64,000 nt of DNA from an uncultured Desulfosoma sp. (GCA_937960435.1 CALGPN010000046.1:1-64000); one strand, 5' to 3'. Positions 24,408-36,550 are shown, counted from the first letter of the stretch. Notes: generated by a model not told the origin, from the letters alone. Numbers and translations are program-made.

Positions 24408-24412
24408 AGCTG

Positions 24413-24551
24413 CGCATCCTTGAGGGGGTGTGGGCACACGCCGCTTGGATCCGTGAAGGACCGAGACGGAAACGGCTGCCGAAGGGCTGAGTTTTGTGGA
24501 ATATGGGTTGTTCGAGGGGCCTTCTGGACAGCGGTCTTGGAGGCTTTTTTT
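24413..24551 (+). ncRNA. Candidate leader RNA of panC (pan-motif-like), ending in a terminator-like hairpin
   Basis: A long hairpin can form from ATCC...GGTGTG/CACAC-CC...GGAT (about 24416-24453). It is interrupted by unpaired bases, including As, and is followed by a second hairpin CCGT...ACGG (about 24453-24471). At 24519-24551, GCCTTC pairs with GGAGGC ahead of seven T, like an intrinsic terminator placed 35 bp before panC. The known pan RNA motif occurs upstream of pantothenate synthesis genes, including in Deltaproteobacteria, and consists of stems with bulged adenines. The location and general look fit, but I could not test the consensus. Confidence 0.35.
24519..24551 (+). terminator. 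Terminator-like hairpin just upstream of panC
   Basis: GCCTTC (24519-24524) pairs with GGAGGC (24539-24544, one G-U pair), followed by TTTTTTT. Because it precedes panC within the presumed leader, it would act as an attenuator rather than end a gene. Confidence 0.4.
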
Positions 24552-24586
24552 ATGAGCGACCCGGTAAAGGCACGAAAGGAGAAGCC

Positions 24587-25432
24587 ATGCGCGTCATCGA
24601 CACCATCGCCGAGATGCAGCAGCAGGCCGACCAGTGGCGGCGGGAAGGGCTTGTCATCGGGTTCGTTCCCACCATGGGGTACCTCCACGACGGCCACCTG
24701 GAGCTCATGCGGTGCGCCAAGACCAAGAGCGACCGCGTTGTGGTGAGTATTTTCGTCAACCCCACCCAATTCGCTCCGGGCGAGGATTTCGAACGATACC
24801 CCCGGGACCTGGACCGGGACATGGCCCTCATGGCTCCGGTGGGTGTGGATGTGGTCTTTGTCCCCGCCGTGGGCGAGATGTACCCCGAAGGGTATCAAAC
24901 TTACGTAGAAGTGGGTGAGATCTCCGAGCCGCTCTGCGGTGCCAAAAGACCCGGGCATTTTCGAGGCGTGACCACGGTGGTCGCCAAACTTTTTCACATT
25001 GTCAAACCTCATGTGGCGGTTTTCGGGGAAAAGGATTATCAGCAGCTTTTAGTCATTCGCCGCATGGTTCGGGATTTGGCCATGGACGTGGAAATCGTCG
25101 GTCATCCCATCGTACGGGAGCCCGACGGGTTGGCCATGAGCAGTCGCAATGTGTACCTCTCCGAAGAAGAACGACAGGAGGCGCTTCTTCTGTCCAAGGC
25201 TCTGGCGGAAGTGACCCGGCTTGTGGATGGCGGTGAACGCGCTGCCTCCGTGCTGGTCTCGGCGGCCCAAAAGGTCCTGGAGCAGGGAGCTCGAGTGCGC
25301 ATCGATTATGCGGAACTGAGAGACGCCGAGACGCTTCAGGAAATCACCACACTGGATCGGCCGGGTGTGTTGGCCCTGGCGGCCTTTGTGGGCAAAGCCC
25401 GCTTGATCGACAACACCGTGCTTCGGCCATAG
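24587..25432 (+). CDS. panC: Pantothenate synthetase
   Basis: PanC joins pantoate and beta-alanine using [18 protein letters not shown] (the HIGH-like MGxLHxGH), [44 protein letters not shown] and the KMSKS-like MSSRNVYLS are present. The 281-aa length is normal. The start at ATG 24587 follows AAAGGAGAAGCC. panD, which makes the beta-alanine substrate, is 32 bp downstream, so the pair forms a biosynthetic operon. panB is not in the window. Confidence 0.96.
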   Translation: MRVIDTIAEMQQQADQWRREGLVIGFVPTMGYLHDGHLELMRCAKTKSDRVVVSIFVNPTQFAPGEDFERYPRDLDRDMALMAPVGVDVVFVPAVGEMYPEGYQTYVEVGEISEPLCGAKRPGHFRGVTTVVAKLFHIVKPHVAVFGEKDYQQLLVIRRMVRDLAMDVEIVGHPIVREPDGLAMSSRNVYLSEEERQEALLLSKALAEVTRLVDGGERAASVLVSAAQKVLEQGARVRIDYAELRDAETLQEITTLDRPGVLALAAFVGKARLIDNTVLRP

Positions 25433-25464
25433 GGCACCGCAACCGCCATCGGGGAGGACGAACC

Positions 25465-25842
25465 ATGCGACGGACCATGATGAAATCCAAACTGCATCGA
25501 GCTCGCGTCACCGACGCCAATTTGAACTATGAAGGAAGCCTGACCATCGACGCCCAGCTCATGGAGCTGGCCGACATTTTGCCTTACGAGCACGTGAGGG
25601 TCTATAACGTCAGCACGGGTGCGCGCTTCGAAACCTATGCCATCGAAGGCCCTCCGGGGCGCGGCGACATCTGCCTTAACGGGGCGGCGGCCCGGATGGG
25701 AGCCCCCGGAGATTTAATCATTGTCGTCACGTATGCCGATTATGAAGAAGAAGAGGCCCGAAGACACACCCCTCGGGTGGTGCTCTTGGATGCATCTAAC
25801 AAGCCCAAGAAGCCGGAGTTGGTGCAGCGTTGCCAGTGCTGA
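25465..25842 (+). CDS. panD: Aspartate 1-decarboxylase proenzyme
   Basis: PanD decarboxylates aspartate to beta-alanine for pantothenate. It self-cleaves at Gly-Ser in NYEGSLTID, producing an N-terminal pyruvoyl group on the Ser. N-terminal [16 protein letters not shown], the substrate-binding [18 protein letters not shown] and [21 protein letters not shown] are typical. The 125-aa length is normal. GGGGAGGACG precedes the start. Its 3' end overlaps the start of the DUF502 gene. Confidence 0.96.
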   Translation: MRRTMMKSKLHRARVTDANLNYEGSLTIDAQLMELADILPYEHVRVYNVSTGARFETYAIEGPPGRGDICLNGAAARMGAPGDLIIVVTYADYEEEEARRHTPRVVLLDASNKPKKPELVQRCQC

Positions 25843-26537
25843 AAAACTTAAGACATCGAATCCGAGGTATTTTCATAACGGGACTGCTCACCGTGGTCCC
25901 GCTTTCTTTTACGGTCTACGTGATCAGTATCGTTTTGAAAAATTCCGATAAGATTTTCAATATCTTACCAGAACCGTACAATCCCAAGCGTTTGATTCCC
26001 TTTCCCATCCCGGGACTGGGGATACTCGTGATGGTGTTCGTCGTGTTTCTCATCGGGCTGCTTGTCAGGAATTACGTGGGCAGCCGGATTGTGGAGTTTG
26101 GGGAAAGGATCGTTTACCAAATCCCGTTGGTTCGCCCCATCTATTCTGCCGTCAAGCAGCTTTTGGTGGCCATTTTCAGCCAAACGGGCCAGGGGTTCGA
26201 ACGGGTGGTCCTCATTGAATATCCCCGAAAGGGAATTTATGCTCTGGGTTTTGTCACGGGGGTTGCTCGAGGTGAGGTGCAGGAGGTGACGGAACAACGG
26301 GTGTTGAACGTGTTTTTGCCCACCACACCCAACCCTACCTCGGGTTTTTACCTGCTGGTACCCGATTCGGATATCATTCCCCTGAAAATTTCCGTGGAGG
26401 ATGCTTTCAAACTGATCATTTCAGGAGGGCTCGTGAGCTCTCAGGAGGGAATCGTGAATAACGGAGACGTGCGCTTCTTGACCCCACCAGGTGAGGCGCC
26501 CGCACGCATGACCGTCAACGAACGGAAGGGAGAATGA
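25830..26537 (+). CDS. DUF502 family membrane protein
   Basis: This 235-aa inner-membrane protein has two N-terminal transmembrane helices ([23 protein letters not shown] and [20 protein letters not shown]), then a soluble domain with [43 protein letters not shown] and [18 protein letters not shown]. These are DUF502 hallmarks. The function is unknown across bacteria; the Arabidopsis relatives (COV1-like) are membrane trafficking-linked. The start may be TTG 25830 or GTG 25836; both overlap panD. The stop overlaps the frame start of metK, so panC-panD-DUF502-metK may be one transcript. Confidence 0.88.
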   Translation: MPVLKNLRHRIRGIFITGLLTVVPLSFTVYVISIVLKNSDKIFNILPEPYNPKRLIPFPIPGLGILVMVFVVFLIGLLVRNYVGSRIVEFGERIVYQIPLVRPIYSAVKQLLVAIFSQTGQGFERVVLIEYPRKGIYALGFVTGVARGEVQEVTEQRVLNVFLPTTPNPTSGFYLLVPDSDIIPLKISVEDAFKLIISGGLVSSQEGIVNNGDVRFLTPPGEAPARMTVNERKGE

Positions 26538-26539
26538 CC

Positions 26540-29028
<2,489 letters not shown>

Positions 29029-29066
29029 CGAAGGTTCGGGCCTTTCTGAGGGGACGACGACTACCC

Positions 29067-30305
29067 ATGGCTTTAAGACACCGAAGGCCTTTTCCACGAC
29101 TTTATCGAGGGGCGGTGTGGGCTTCGGCCGCTGTCCTTGTGCTCGGAGGATGCGGCCTCTTAAAGCCTCGGCCGAAACCTCCGGAGCTTTTTATCAAACT
29201 TTCGCCCCGAGAGATTCCACCTATCGTGGACGATCTGCGGGGCGAAGGCTTGGAAAAAGCCCTGGAGCAATCCTTGGTGTACTTGGAGCGTGTGCGGGAT
29301 TTCCGTCCCGTGGTGCTGAACGAGCGCTCGGTCGATAAGGAGCTGGTCCTTTCGACGCTTCGCCATTTTCTCCAGCGGCTTCGAGAAAGACGATTGGATG
29401 CCCGGACCCTGGCCGAGGAATTCGACTGGTATGTGGCGAAGAACCCTTCGGGAGAAGGCTCGGGGATGCTCATCACGGGTTATTATGAACCGATTCTTTC
29501 GGCTCGCCGCCAGCCGGACGATCGGTACCGATATCCCATCTACGAACCGCCGCCGGACTTGATCCGTGTGGCCGTGGAACGGTTTCCCGCAGTTAAGCTC
29601 GATCCCGTCGGGGTGCGGTCCCTGATCGGACGCGTGGAAGGAAGGATCCTTGTGCCTTACTATTCCCGGCAAGAGATCGATTCCGGCGGGGCCCTTGTCG
29701 GCAAAGGCACCGTGATGGCCTGGCTTGACAATCCTTTCGACGTCTTCGTGTTGCATGTTCAGGGATCGGGGATCCTGCGGTTTGAAGACGGGGTGGAGCG
29801 GCGCGTCGGCTATGCGGCCTCGAACGGCCACCCTTACGTCAGTGTGGGAAAAATCCTCATCGAAGAGGGCGTGATCCCCAGGGAAGAGATGTCGCTGCAG
29901 AGCCTGCGCCGATATTTTGCGGCCCATCCGGAAAGAACGGCCGAGCTGTTGGAGCGAAACCCCAGTTACATTTTTTTCCGATGGGTGGAAGAAGGCCCGG
30001 TGGGCAGCTTGAACGTTCCCCTGACACCAGGGCGTTCCGCGGCTTTGGATCCGGAAGTTTACCCCAAAGCGCTGGTGGGCTTTCTGGAAGGGACTCTCCC
30101 CGATCCGCGCAGCGAAAGCTCAGCGGCCACCGCGCCCTTTTCCCGGTGGGTCGTTCATCAAGACGGCGGTGGAGCCATCCGCGGTCCGCATCGGTTGGAT
30201 CTTTTCTGCGGCACGGGGCCGGAAGCGGAGCTGACGGCGGGACGACTCAAATCCCCCGGACGCTTCTATGTCCTGCTGAAAAAGGACGCTAGGTCTCGTT
30301 TCTAG
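29067..30305 (+). CDS. mltA: Membrane-bound lytic murein transglycosylase A (MltA family lipoprotein)
   Basis: This 412-aa predicted outer-membrane lipoprotein has an N-terminal signal helix ending in the lipobox VLGGC (Cys29). The MltA core has TGYYEPILSARR, YPIYEPP, AWLDNPFDVFVLHVQGSGILRFEDG, VGYAASNGHPYVSVGK, and ERNPSYIFFRW. The C-terminal 3D-like domain HQDGGGAIRGPHRLDLFCGTG carries the catalytic Asp (in DLF). It cleaves peptidoglycan with 1,6-anhydromuramic acid formation. The ATG at 29067 is 38 bp after ahcY. Its stop overlaps that of the next, convergent gene by a few bases. Confidence 0.93.
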   Translation: MALRHRRPFPRLYRGAVWASAAVLVLGGCGLLKPRPKPPELFIKLSPREIPPIVDDLRGEGLEKALEQSLVYLERVRDFRPVVLNERSVDKELVLSTLRHFLQRLRERRLDARTLAEEFDWYVAKNPSGEGSGMLITGYYEPILSARRQPDDRYRYPIYEPPPDLIRVAVERFPAVKLDPVGVRSLIGRVEGRILVPYYSRQEIDSGGALVGKGTVMAWLDNPFDVFVLHVQGSGILRFEDGVERRVGYAASNGHPYVSVGKILIEEGVIPREEMSLQSLRRYFAAHPERTAELLERNPSYIFFRWVEEGPVGSLNVPLTPGRSAALDPEVYPKALVGFLEGTLPDPRSESSAATAPFSRWVVHQDGGGAIRGPHRLDLFCGTGPEAELTAGRLKSPGRFYVLLKKDARSRF

Positions 30306-30613
30306 GTTGGCGCGACGCCATGGTCTAGGAGTTTATGAAAAAGGAGAACCATTTCATCGAAACTGCGGCACATGGCTCGAGCCGCTTCCAAGGCCTCGTC
30401 GCCGGGAGAAGCCTCTTGAAAAAGATGCTGAAACAAGGCCTGCTGAGCGCCGCGAAACCGGTCCGTGGCCCTTTCGGATAAGGCGACAAGATGGCGAATC
30501 AAGAGCCGGGAATCGAGGTCTCGGGCCAAATCATCCAACTGGCGGCGTTTGGCGTCGTAATCTTTGGCCAAGGAGACGAGTTCTTCCAATGCGCTGGCGG
30601 CGATGTCGGTCAT
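30302..30613 (-). CDS. Hypothetical helical protein
   Basis: The product has 103 aa from MTDIAASALEELVSLAKDYD. It is fully helical and charged (KRRQLDDLARDLDSRLLIRHLVALSERATDRFRGAQQALFQHLFQEA), with no known domain. A possible upstream start at 30664 would add 17 residues. Its stop overlaps the end of mltA tail-to-tail at a CTAG. The coding call rests on composition and a GGAG at a fair distance only. Confidence 0.5.
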   Translation of the reverse strand: MTDIAASALEELVSLAKDYDAKRRQLDDLARDLDSRLLIRHLVALSERATDRFRGAQQALFQHLFQEASPGDEALEAARAMCRSFDEMVLLFHKLLDHGVAPT

Positions 30614-30815
30614 GGCATGGACTCCGAGGATCTCGACGCCCGGAAGAGAATTCGGCGGTGACAAGGGCGTCGGTGATGATTAAAAAGATTCTAAAGGCTT
30701 AAAAGATTCAAAATTCTGCGGCAAGCCCGATGAATCAAGGGCGCCTTGAAAATTCATAGTTTTCTGGTATGTCATTTGGCTAAATTCAACGACATCAGGG
30801 AGCCTGTGTGACGCA

Positions 30816-32366
30816 ATGAGAAAAACGGATGCCTTTCTCCTTTCCGACCACGGCTATCGTGGTCTGCCATACCTGTTTGAAGGCGGTGAACCTCACGCGG
30901 CATCGAAAGTTCTGAGAATCCAAGTGGCCGAGCACATCCGGATTCCCATCGGCGACGTGTCCCCGCAGGTGATGCGTAAGATACAGGATCGGCTGGTTTT
31001 TACCAATCCTGAATATGAACAGCGCCATTTGCGCGGAGAATGGATCGGGGGGATCCCGGCGCAAATCAATTGTATCCGCAAAATGGGCTCCGCTTACGTG
31101 CTGCCTCGAGGCTTTTTGGATCAGCTCCTGGAACTGTGTCGGAAGTTCCAGCAGCCGTACAAGATCATCGACAATCGACGGGTGTTGGACCCTGTAGCGA
31201 TGGAGTTCCATGGGCAGTTGAAAGAATATCAGCTCCAGGCGGCGGAAGAAATCCTGGAACGGGATGCGGCGACGCTTCTCGGCGGCTACAAAAGCGGCAA
31301 AACGGTCATCGCCCTTTACGTTATTGCCCAGCGCAAACAACCGGCGCTGGTGCTCATCCCCCGGATGGACCTCTTGGAAGGGTGGCTGACCAAGATCGTC
31401 AATTTCCTTCAGATTCCTCTGGAGGAAATCGGGTTGTTTGTTCAGGGGCTGCACAAGTTGGGAGAGAAAATTACGGTGGCCCACACCGCCGAGATGATGA
31501 AGGTGTGGAAAAAGGTCAAGGAAAGGGTGGGCTTTGTGATCCTGGATGAGTGTCAGCGAAGCCCGGCCAAGGTCTTGACCCAGCTCATTCCGAATTTCGA
31601 CAGCCGCTATCTACTGGGTCTATGCAACGCCACCCAACGTTACGACCAGCTTTCTCGGTTCATTTATCTCAATTTAGGAGATGTGGTCTACAGCATCAAT
31701 GAACAGGACGCTCGGGAAGGGCGTGGAATTATTCGAGCACACGTGGTGGCTCGGCCGACGAATTTCGATTATCCCTATCAAAGCCGAGACGACTACGGGC
31801 CCATGATGCAGGCTCTGATGACCGACGAAGAGCGCACGCGACTGATCGCCGAGGATGTCTCTGCGGAGGTTCGGGACGCCGACCGGCCTCTGGTAGTGGT
31901 TTCGGGGGGCGAGGTGCACAATGCAGTGTTGCAATCGGAATTGATTCGAAGAGGCATAAAAGTGCACATTCCGGAGTGCCGGTGGGACGAGGAGAGCGAA
32001 GAAGACGCCGAGGACGACACGGAGCCGAGGGCATGGGGATGCCGCTGTCTGGACGACATGCCGGAAGGACCGGGGGTGGTGCTGATGAGCGCGGAAGATC
32101 TGCTACGGTGCTATCGCTACCTGAACACGGGCGTGCTGTTCTTGGCCGTGCCGCTTTTCTTTAAGAAATCTGTCGTTCATGCCATCCGTGGGCTGCTCAT
32201 GGCCTCCTCGCTCGACGCAGGAAACGGCTCGGGGCCCTCCGGCAACGGTCGGCGCATCAAGATTTACGACTACGTGGACCAGAAAATCGGTCTTTTCGAA
32301 AACTATTTCCGGATGCGCAGTTACAATTACGGAGTCCATCCGGACGTTCTTCTCGGCAGCCATTGA
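30816..32366 (+). CDS. SF2 helicase-like ATPase, degenerate (XPB/UvsW-like layout)
   Basis: The product has 516 aa. The N-terminal ~125 residues (VAEHIRIPIGDVSPQVMRKIQDRLVFTNPEY...YVLPRGFLDQLLELC...YKIIDNRRV) match the accessory domain found before some phage and conflict-system SF2 helicases. Walker A is GGYKSGKTV (~155), Walker B reads LDECQ (~242-246), and motif III is LCNATQRYDQLSRFIY...GDVVYSI instead of LTATPxRxDG. The second RecA lobe ends with IKIYDYVDQKIGLFENYFRMRSYNYG. The motif VI region reads VVHAIRGLLMAS, so the usual QxxGRxxR arginines are missing. DNA translocation is doubtful; nucleotide binding is plausible. ATG 30816 has GGGAG 13 bp upstream. The next, unknown gene follows with no gap. 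Confidence 0.75.
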   Translation: MRKTDAFLLSDHGYRGLPYLFEGGEPHAASKVLRIQVAEHIRIPIGDVSPQVMRKIQDRLVFTNPEYEQRHLRGEWIGGIPAQINCIRKMGSAYVLPRGFLDQLLELCRKFQQPYKIIDNRRVLDPVAMEFHGQLKEYQLQAAEEILERDAATLLGGYKSGKTVIALYVIAQRKQPALVLIPRMDLLEGWLTKIVNFLQIPLEEIGLFVQGLHKLGEKITVAHTAEMMKVWKKVKERVGFVILDECQRSPAKVLTQLIPNFDSRYLLGLCNATQRYDQLSRFIYLNLGDVVYSINEQDAREGRGIIRAHVVARPTNFDYPYQSRDDYGPMMQALMTDEERTRLIAEDVSAEVRDADRPLVVVSGGEVHNAVLQSELIRRGIKVHIPECRWDEESEEDAEDDTEPRAWGCRCLDDMPEGPGVVLMSAEDLLRCYRYLNTGVLFLAVPLFFKKSVVHAIRGLLMASSLDAGNGSGPSGNGRRIKIYDYVDQKIGLFENYFRMRSYNYGVHPDVLLGSH

Positions 32367-32478
32367 ATCCAAGAGACAGCCTATTGAGATTTTTTCGCAT
32401 CTGGGCCGGGGCGCTCGATCCTTGCGATGGCGCTTCGGCCCCGGAAAACCGACGTGCGAGCGGATTCCCAAGGGATTG

Positions 32479-33324
32479 GTGAGGGAGCCTGGATTGCGCA
32501 AGTGTCCTTTTGTCGCCTTGGCCCATTTCCTCCGGGACGATCCTCGCGCGGTGACCTTGGGGGTTCGGCCGACGTTGGGGGATTACACGGCCGAAGAGCG
32601 CCGACTTCTCCGGCAGGCTCTGCGAGTTCTTTTCCCCACCGTGCGGTTCGCCGAGGTGTTGGAAGCGGGGGGATGTCGCTGTTTTCCGTCGGCAATGACT
32701 TATCGGTATCAGCGATGGCGGCCTTTGCAGTGGACCTTGGGCGCCTTCTTGGGCCTGCCCATGGTCCGGTCCCGAGTCTGTTACGGGCAGAAGGCCAAGC
32801 GAGAAATCCCTCAGTTGTTTCGGCTGCCTTTGCGCGTCCTGGGACCTCGGGTCGCCGGGGATCCCGTCTTCCTTGTGGATTCGTGGGCGGTGTGGGATGC
32901 CGTGGCCGCGGGATTCAACCCGGTGGTCGTCAGTGAATGGGTCAACTACCGATGGCGGCATGAAGTCTGGGTGGCGGGCGGCGCAGTGATGGCGTGGAGG
33001 AGTGTGCCGTGGGATGGCGTGGCCGATCGCGCAGAGGGGCCGTGGGTTCCGGGATACGCCAGCCGGGGAACGGCTGCGGAAATCTCCGAGCGCAGCCTCG
33101 ATGTGTGTCGCCGCGCCAACATTGACGAAGGGGTGTTGTTTTGGGGAGCTAAAGACGGCTCAGGGGCATTCTTCTTTGAAGGGATCAAACGTCCCCCGCT
33201 CAGGATGGAACACGCAACAGGCACCGGCGGAAGGTTTTCGCTGGCCTTTTCCGCTTTGATCGAGAGCCTTGAAAAAATCGAGAGTCCTTTCATCGCGGGA
33301 AGCTTTTGTCAGTCCGGATCTTGA
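32479..33324 (+). CDS. Hypothetical protein downstream of helicase-like gene
   Basis: The frame is open from inside the helicase gene; likely coding sequence begins around 32362-32479. No ATG is available early, so GTG 32479 (or TTG 32476/32422) is a guess. Residues include KCPFVALAHFLRDDPRAVTLGVRPTLGDYTAEERRLLRQALRVLFPTVRFAEVLEAGG, RYQRWRPLQWTLGAFLGLP, and FLVDSWAVWDAVAAGFNPVVVSEWVNYRWRHEVWVAGG. This is a soluble alpha/beta protein without a family I know; the VRP...G/FPSAMTYRYQR region might bind a nucleotide or sugar, but no motif proves it. It is probably co-expressed with the helicase-like gene. Confidence 0.55.
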   Translation: MREPGLRKCPFVALAHFLRDDPRAVTLGVRPTLGDYTAEERRLLRQALRVLFPTVRFAEVLEAGGCRCFPSAMTYRYQRWRPLQWTLGAFLGLPMVRSRVCYGQKAKREIPQLFRLPLRVLGPRVAGDPVFLVDSWAVWDAVAAGFNPVVVSEWVNYRWRHEVWVAGGAVMAWRSVPWDGVADRAEGPWVPGYASRGTAAEISERSLDVCRRANIDEGVLFWGAKDGSGAFFFEGIKRPPLRMEHATGTGGRFSLAFSALIESLEKIESPFIAGSFCQSGS

Positions 33325-33445
33325 CTTCGCTCGCGAGGAATGGTCTTAAGAGCCGCGGGCGATGTTTATGGATGGAGACCGGTTGGTGACGAGAGGGATC
33401 GAGGAAATCACGGGCGCATGATCATCACCCGAAAGGAAAGCGATC

Positions 33446-33655
33446 ATGATGGACGAGTGGGAAAAAGATTACGAAAAATCCGCACAGATGGCCCAGCGCC
33501 ATTTTCGAAAGGATGTTGCCGGGTTTCGGGAACGAAGACGGCTGGAATTGGAAGATCTCTTGAAAATCGAACAGGCAAAGCCCGAGGATTTGAGAGACGA
33601 GGAAAAAATCCGATGGATCCTCGAGGAATTGCAAACCACCGGAGAACAATCGTGA
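33446..33655 (+). CDS. Small charged helical protein
   Basis: The product has 69 aa (MMDEWEKDYEKSAQMAQRHFRKDVAGF...LEDLLKIEQAKPEDLRDEEKIRWILEELQ) and is almost entirely helical and charged. GAAAGGAAAGCG gives a good ribosome-binding site; the second ATG at 33449 is an alternative. No domain is recognised. It is 121 bp before the M16 peptidase gene on the same strand. Confidence 0.6.
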   Translation: MMDEWEKDYEKSAQMAQRHFRKDVAGFRERRRLELEDLLKIEQAKPEDLRDEEKIRWILEELQTTGEQS

Positions 33656-33776
33656 AAGTCGCCCCGCCGCCCTTCGAAGCACGGGTCGCCCCGGCGGTTT
33701 CTTACCTCAAAGCCTTCGCAGGAAATCCGGCACAAAGAACCCGGTGTGCCCGACCGATCGCCATAGGTTGAACATC

Positions 33777-36524
33777 ATGCGCAACACCCATGGGCGCTTT
33801 CGGCGCCATTTCATGTTTTTTTACGGATTCTTCTGGATCGGTGTGACCCTTTTGGGTTCTCTGGTCGAGGCCGCCGAGTTTCCCGCGTCGGCATCCTTTG
33901 TCGAACGATACCTCCAATCCCAAGGAGCCGACACCTTCGTGATTCTCCGCAACGGTTTGACTGTCTTGATCCGGCCTCGAGAGGACACCGATGTCGTGGC
34001 CGCCAAGGTTTTTGTGCGGGCCGGGTCCATCTATGAAGAAGAGAAAATGGGCGCCGGCCTCTCCCACTACCTTGAGCATGTCGTTTCCGGGGGGACGACG
34101 AAATCCTTCACGGAACAGGAAGCGCGGGATCGGCTGGAAAAGCTTGGGGGGGCGACCAACGCCTACACCAGCCATGACCGTACGGTCTACTACATCACGA
34201 CCAGTGCCTCCCATTGGCGCGATGCTTTGGAGCTGCTTCTGTCCTACGTTACCGAATGCACCTTGGAGGATTCGGAAGTCGCTCGGGAAAAAGCGGTGAT
34301 CCAGCAGGAATTCAAGCTTGGCGAAAACGACCCCCAAAAGGAGCTCTGGAAGCTGTTCATGAAAACGGCCTACAGAGTCCATCCGGCTCGGCATCCGGTC
34401 ATTGGCTACGAAGACGTGTTCGTCCAGACCAGCCGAGAGGACCTTTTGCGCTACTATACCGAGCGCTATCAGCCGCAAAACATGGTGCTGGCCGTCGCCG
34501 GTCGCGTGGACCCCGAAGCGGTGATTGCCTTGGTGGGGCAAAAAACGCTCTCTGAAGTCCGAACAGGTGTGAAGGAGGCGTCCCTGCCTCAGGAGCCTCC
34601 GCAGACGGGACGGCGATGGGCGGAAAAGTCCTTGCCCATGGCCCGCATGGTGCAAGCCATGGTGGGTTTTCGTTCAGTTCCTCTCAGCCACGAAGACCTC
34701 TATGCCCTGGACGTCCTGGCCATCGTGCTGGGCGAGGGACGCACCAGCCGCCTCTACCAACGGCTTAAAGAACGGGATCAAAAGGTCCTCCAGATCGGCG
34801 CTTTCAATTGGACCCCATCCTATGTGGCGGGGCAATTCGTGGTGTCCATGACGCTTGCCCCCCAGCACTGGCCCCAGGTGCTCGACGCCCTAAGAGAGGA
34901 AATCCGCAAGGTTCAGGACAAAGGGGTGTCCGACGCGGAACTGGAAAAGGCCAAAAAGAAGGTGATCGCCTCCCACGTGTTCGGGAAGGAAACTACGGAG
35001 GAAATGGCGGCTTCTCTGGCTTCTTCCTATTTCGACACGGGGGATCCCTATTTTGAGGACTTTTATGCGAAAAACGTGCGGCGCGTGCGCAAAGCGGATG
35101 TCCAGAGGGCGGCCAAGCGGTACTTGGTGGAAGACACCATGACCGTGGCGGTGATCAAACCGCAGGAGGTTCCGGGGGCGGACAAAGCGGTCGAGAAGAG
35201 TCCGGTAAAGTCCGAGGCGCCAAGCGTTAGAAGGCAGGCGAAGCGTTCGGCGCTGGGCAACGGCCTGCGCGTGCTTCTAAAAGAAGATCGCCGGTTTCCT
35301 TTCGTCTCCTTGCAGCTCTACGGCATTGGGGGAGTGCTCCTCGAAAGCCCGGCCGAGGAAGGCTATGCGGCCATGACGGCCTCCTTGCTCACGGCCGGGA
35401 CAAAAACACGGAGCAAGCTGGAGATTGCGCAGGCGCTGGAGTCCGTCGGGGGCAGTATTGCCAGCGGCTCGCAGCACAATTCCTACTACGTGGCGGCGAA
35501 GGTGTTGAGCGAGGATCTGCCATTGGCCGTGGAAATCCTGTCGGATGTCGTGCTTCATCCCGTTTTCCCGCCCCACGAAGTGGAAAAGAAGAGGCAGGAG
35601 ACTCTGCTCGCCCTACAGAAGCAGGATGAGAATTGGCAGACGGAGCTTGTCCGGTTGTTCAAGAAAAACTTTTTCCGCACACACCCTTACCGCCATGACA
35701 TCCTCGGGAACGAGCAATCCATCCGAGCCGTCAGCAGGGAGATGATCCGGGATTTTTACGCCAAAATGGTCGTGCCGCAGCGGGCGGTTCTGGCGGTCTA
35801 CGGCGATTTTGATGCGGCGACGCTCATGCCGCTTCTGGAAAAGGCCTTCCTCCAGTGGCGCCCTTCCGGGTCTGCGGACATGCCTTCCGTGCAGGAGGAA
35901 GACGGACGAATCCAGGGGCGGCATGTCGTGGAGAAAAAAAACGACAAGACATCCATGGGCCTTTTTGTGGGCACGCCCGGTTTGGACCTCCACGATGCCC
36001 GAATGGCCGCACTTGATGTGCTGGATGCCGTGCTCTCCGGTATCGGCTATCCAGGGGGGCGACTCCACGCCGCTTTACGAGGCGGGGACAACAATTTGGT
36101 TTACGTCGTGCACGCTTTTCCCTTCAGCGGCTACCGGGCGGGCTATTTCGGCGTCATTACCCAGACGACGCAGAAAAATGCGCAGCGCGTGGAATCCCTC
36201 ATCCATGAACACCTGGACCGACTTATGAAAGAGCCCGTTGACGCCGAAGAGCTCCAGCGAGCCAAAGACATGGTGATCACCATGCACGTGCTGGAATTGG
36301 AAAGCCTGGAAGCCCAAGCGCGCAGCGCCGCCGTCAACGAGCTCCTCGGACTGGGCTACGATTATGCCGATCGCTACCCCGATCTGGTGCGGCGGGTGAC
36401 GGCCGAAGACGTGCAAAAGCTGGCGGAGGAGCTCTTTCAAGGGCGACTCGTGGTGCGAACTCTCCCGGAAAATCCGGTGGAAGTCCTTCCGACGGACACG
36501 CCGTCTCCGGCCCATATCCGCTAA
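33777..36524 (+). CDS. M16 family zinc peptidase, two-domain, exported
   Basis: This 915-aa protein has an N-terminal signal segment (HFMFFYGFFWIGVTLLGSLVEAAE). The first M16 unit has the inverted zinc motif HYLEH (in LSHYLEHVVSGGT, ~96-100) and the distal Glu in EKAVIQQEFKLGEND, so it looks catalytically complete. A second unit (LGNGLRVLLKEDRRFPFVSLQLYGIGG...) lacks HxxEH and is probably structural, as in insulinase-type clamshell enzymes. It acts in the periplasm, degrading peptides. The start is set at ATG 33777; a later ATG at about 33813 would still keep the signal. The gene downstream is convergent. Confidence 0.9.
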   Translation: MRNTHGRFRRHFMFFYGFFWIGVTLLGSLVEAAEFPASASFVERYLQSQGADTFVILRNGLTVLIRPREDTDVVAAKVFVRAGSIYEEEKMGAGLSHYLEHVVSGGTTKSFTEQEARDRLEKLGGATNAYTSHDRTVYYITTSASHWRDALELLLSYVTECTLEDSEVAREKAVIQQEFKLGENDPQKELWKLFMKTAYRVHPARHPVIGYEDVFVQTSREDLLRYYTERYQPQNMVLAVAGRVDPEAVIALVGQKTLSEVRTGVKEASLPQEPPQTGRRWAEKSLPMARMVQAMVGFRSVPLSHEDLYALDVLAIVLGEGRTSRLYQRLKERDQKVLQIGAFNWTPSYVAGQFVVSMTLAPQHWPQVLDALREEIRKVQDKGVSDAELEKAKKKVIASHVFGKETTEEMAASLASSYFDTGDPYFEDFYAKNVRRVRKADVQRAAKRYLVEDTMTVAVIKPQEVPGADKAVEKSPVKSEAPSVRRQAKRSALGNGLRVLLKEDRRFPFVSLQLYGIGGVLLESPAEEGYAAMTASLLTAGTKTRSKLEIAQALESVGGSIASGSQHNSYYVAAKVLSEDLPLAVEILSDVVLHPVFPPHEVEKKRQETLLALQKQDENWQTELVRLFKKNFFRTHPYRHDILGNEQSIRAVSREMIRDFYAKMVVPQRAVLAVYGDFDAATLMPLLEKAFLQWRPSGSADMPSVQEEDGRIQGRHVVEKKNDKTSMGLFVGTPGLDLHDARMAALDVLDAVLSGIGYPGGRLHAALRGGDNNLVYVVHAFPFSGYRAGYFGVITQTTQKNAQRVESLIHEHLDRLMKEPVDAEELQRAKDMVITMHVLELESLEAQARSAAVNELLGLGYDYADRYPDLVRRVTAEDVQKLAEELFQGRLVVRTLPENPVEVLPTDTPSPAHIR

Positions 36525-36550
36525 ACGACCCTCCGAGCGGCCCGCGTGGC

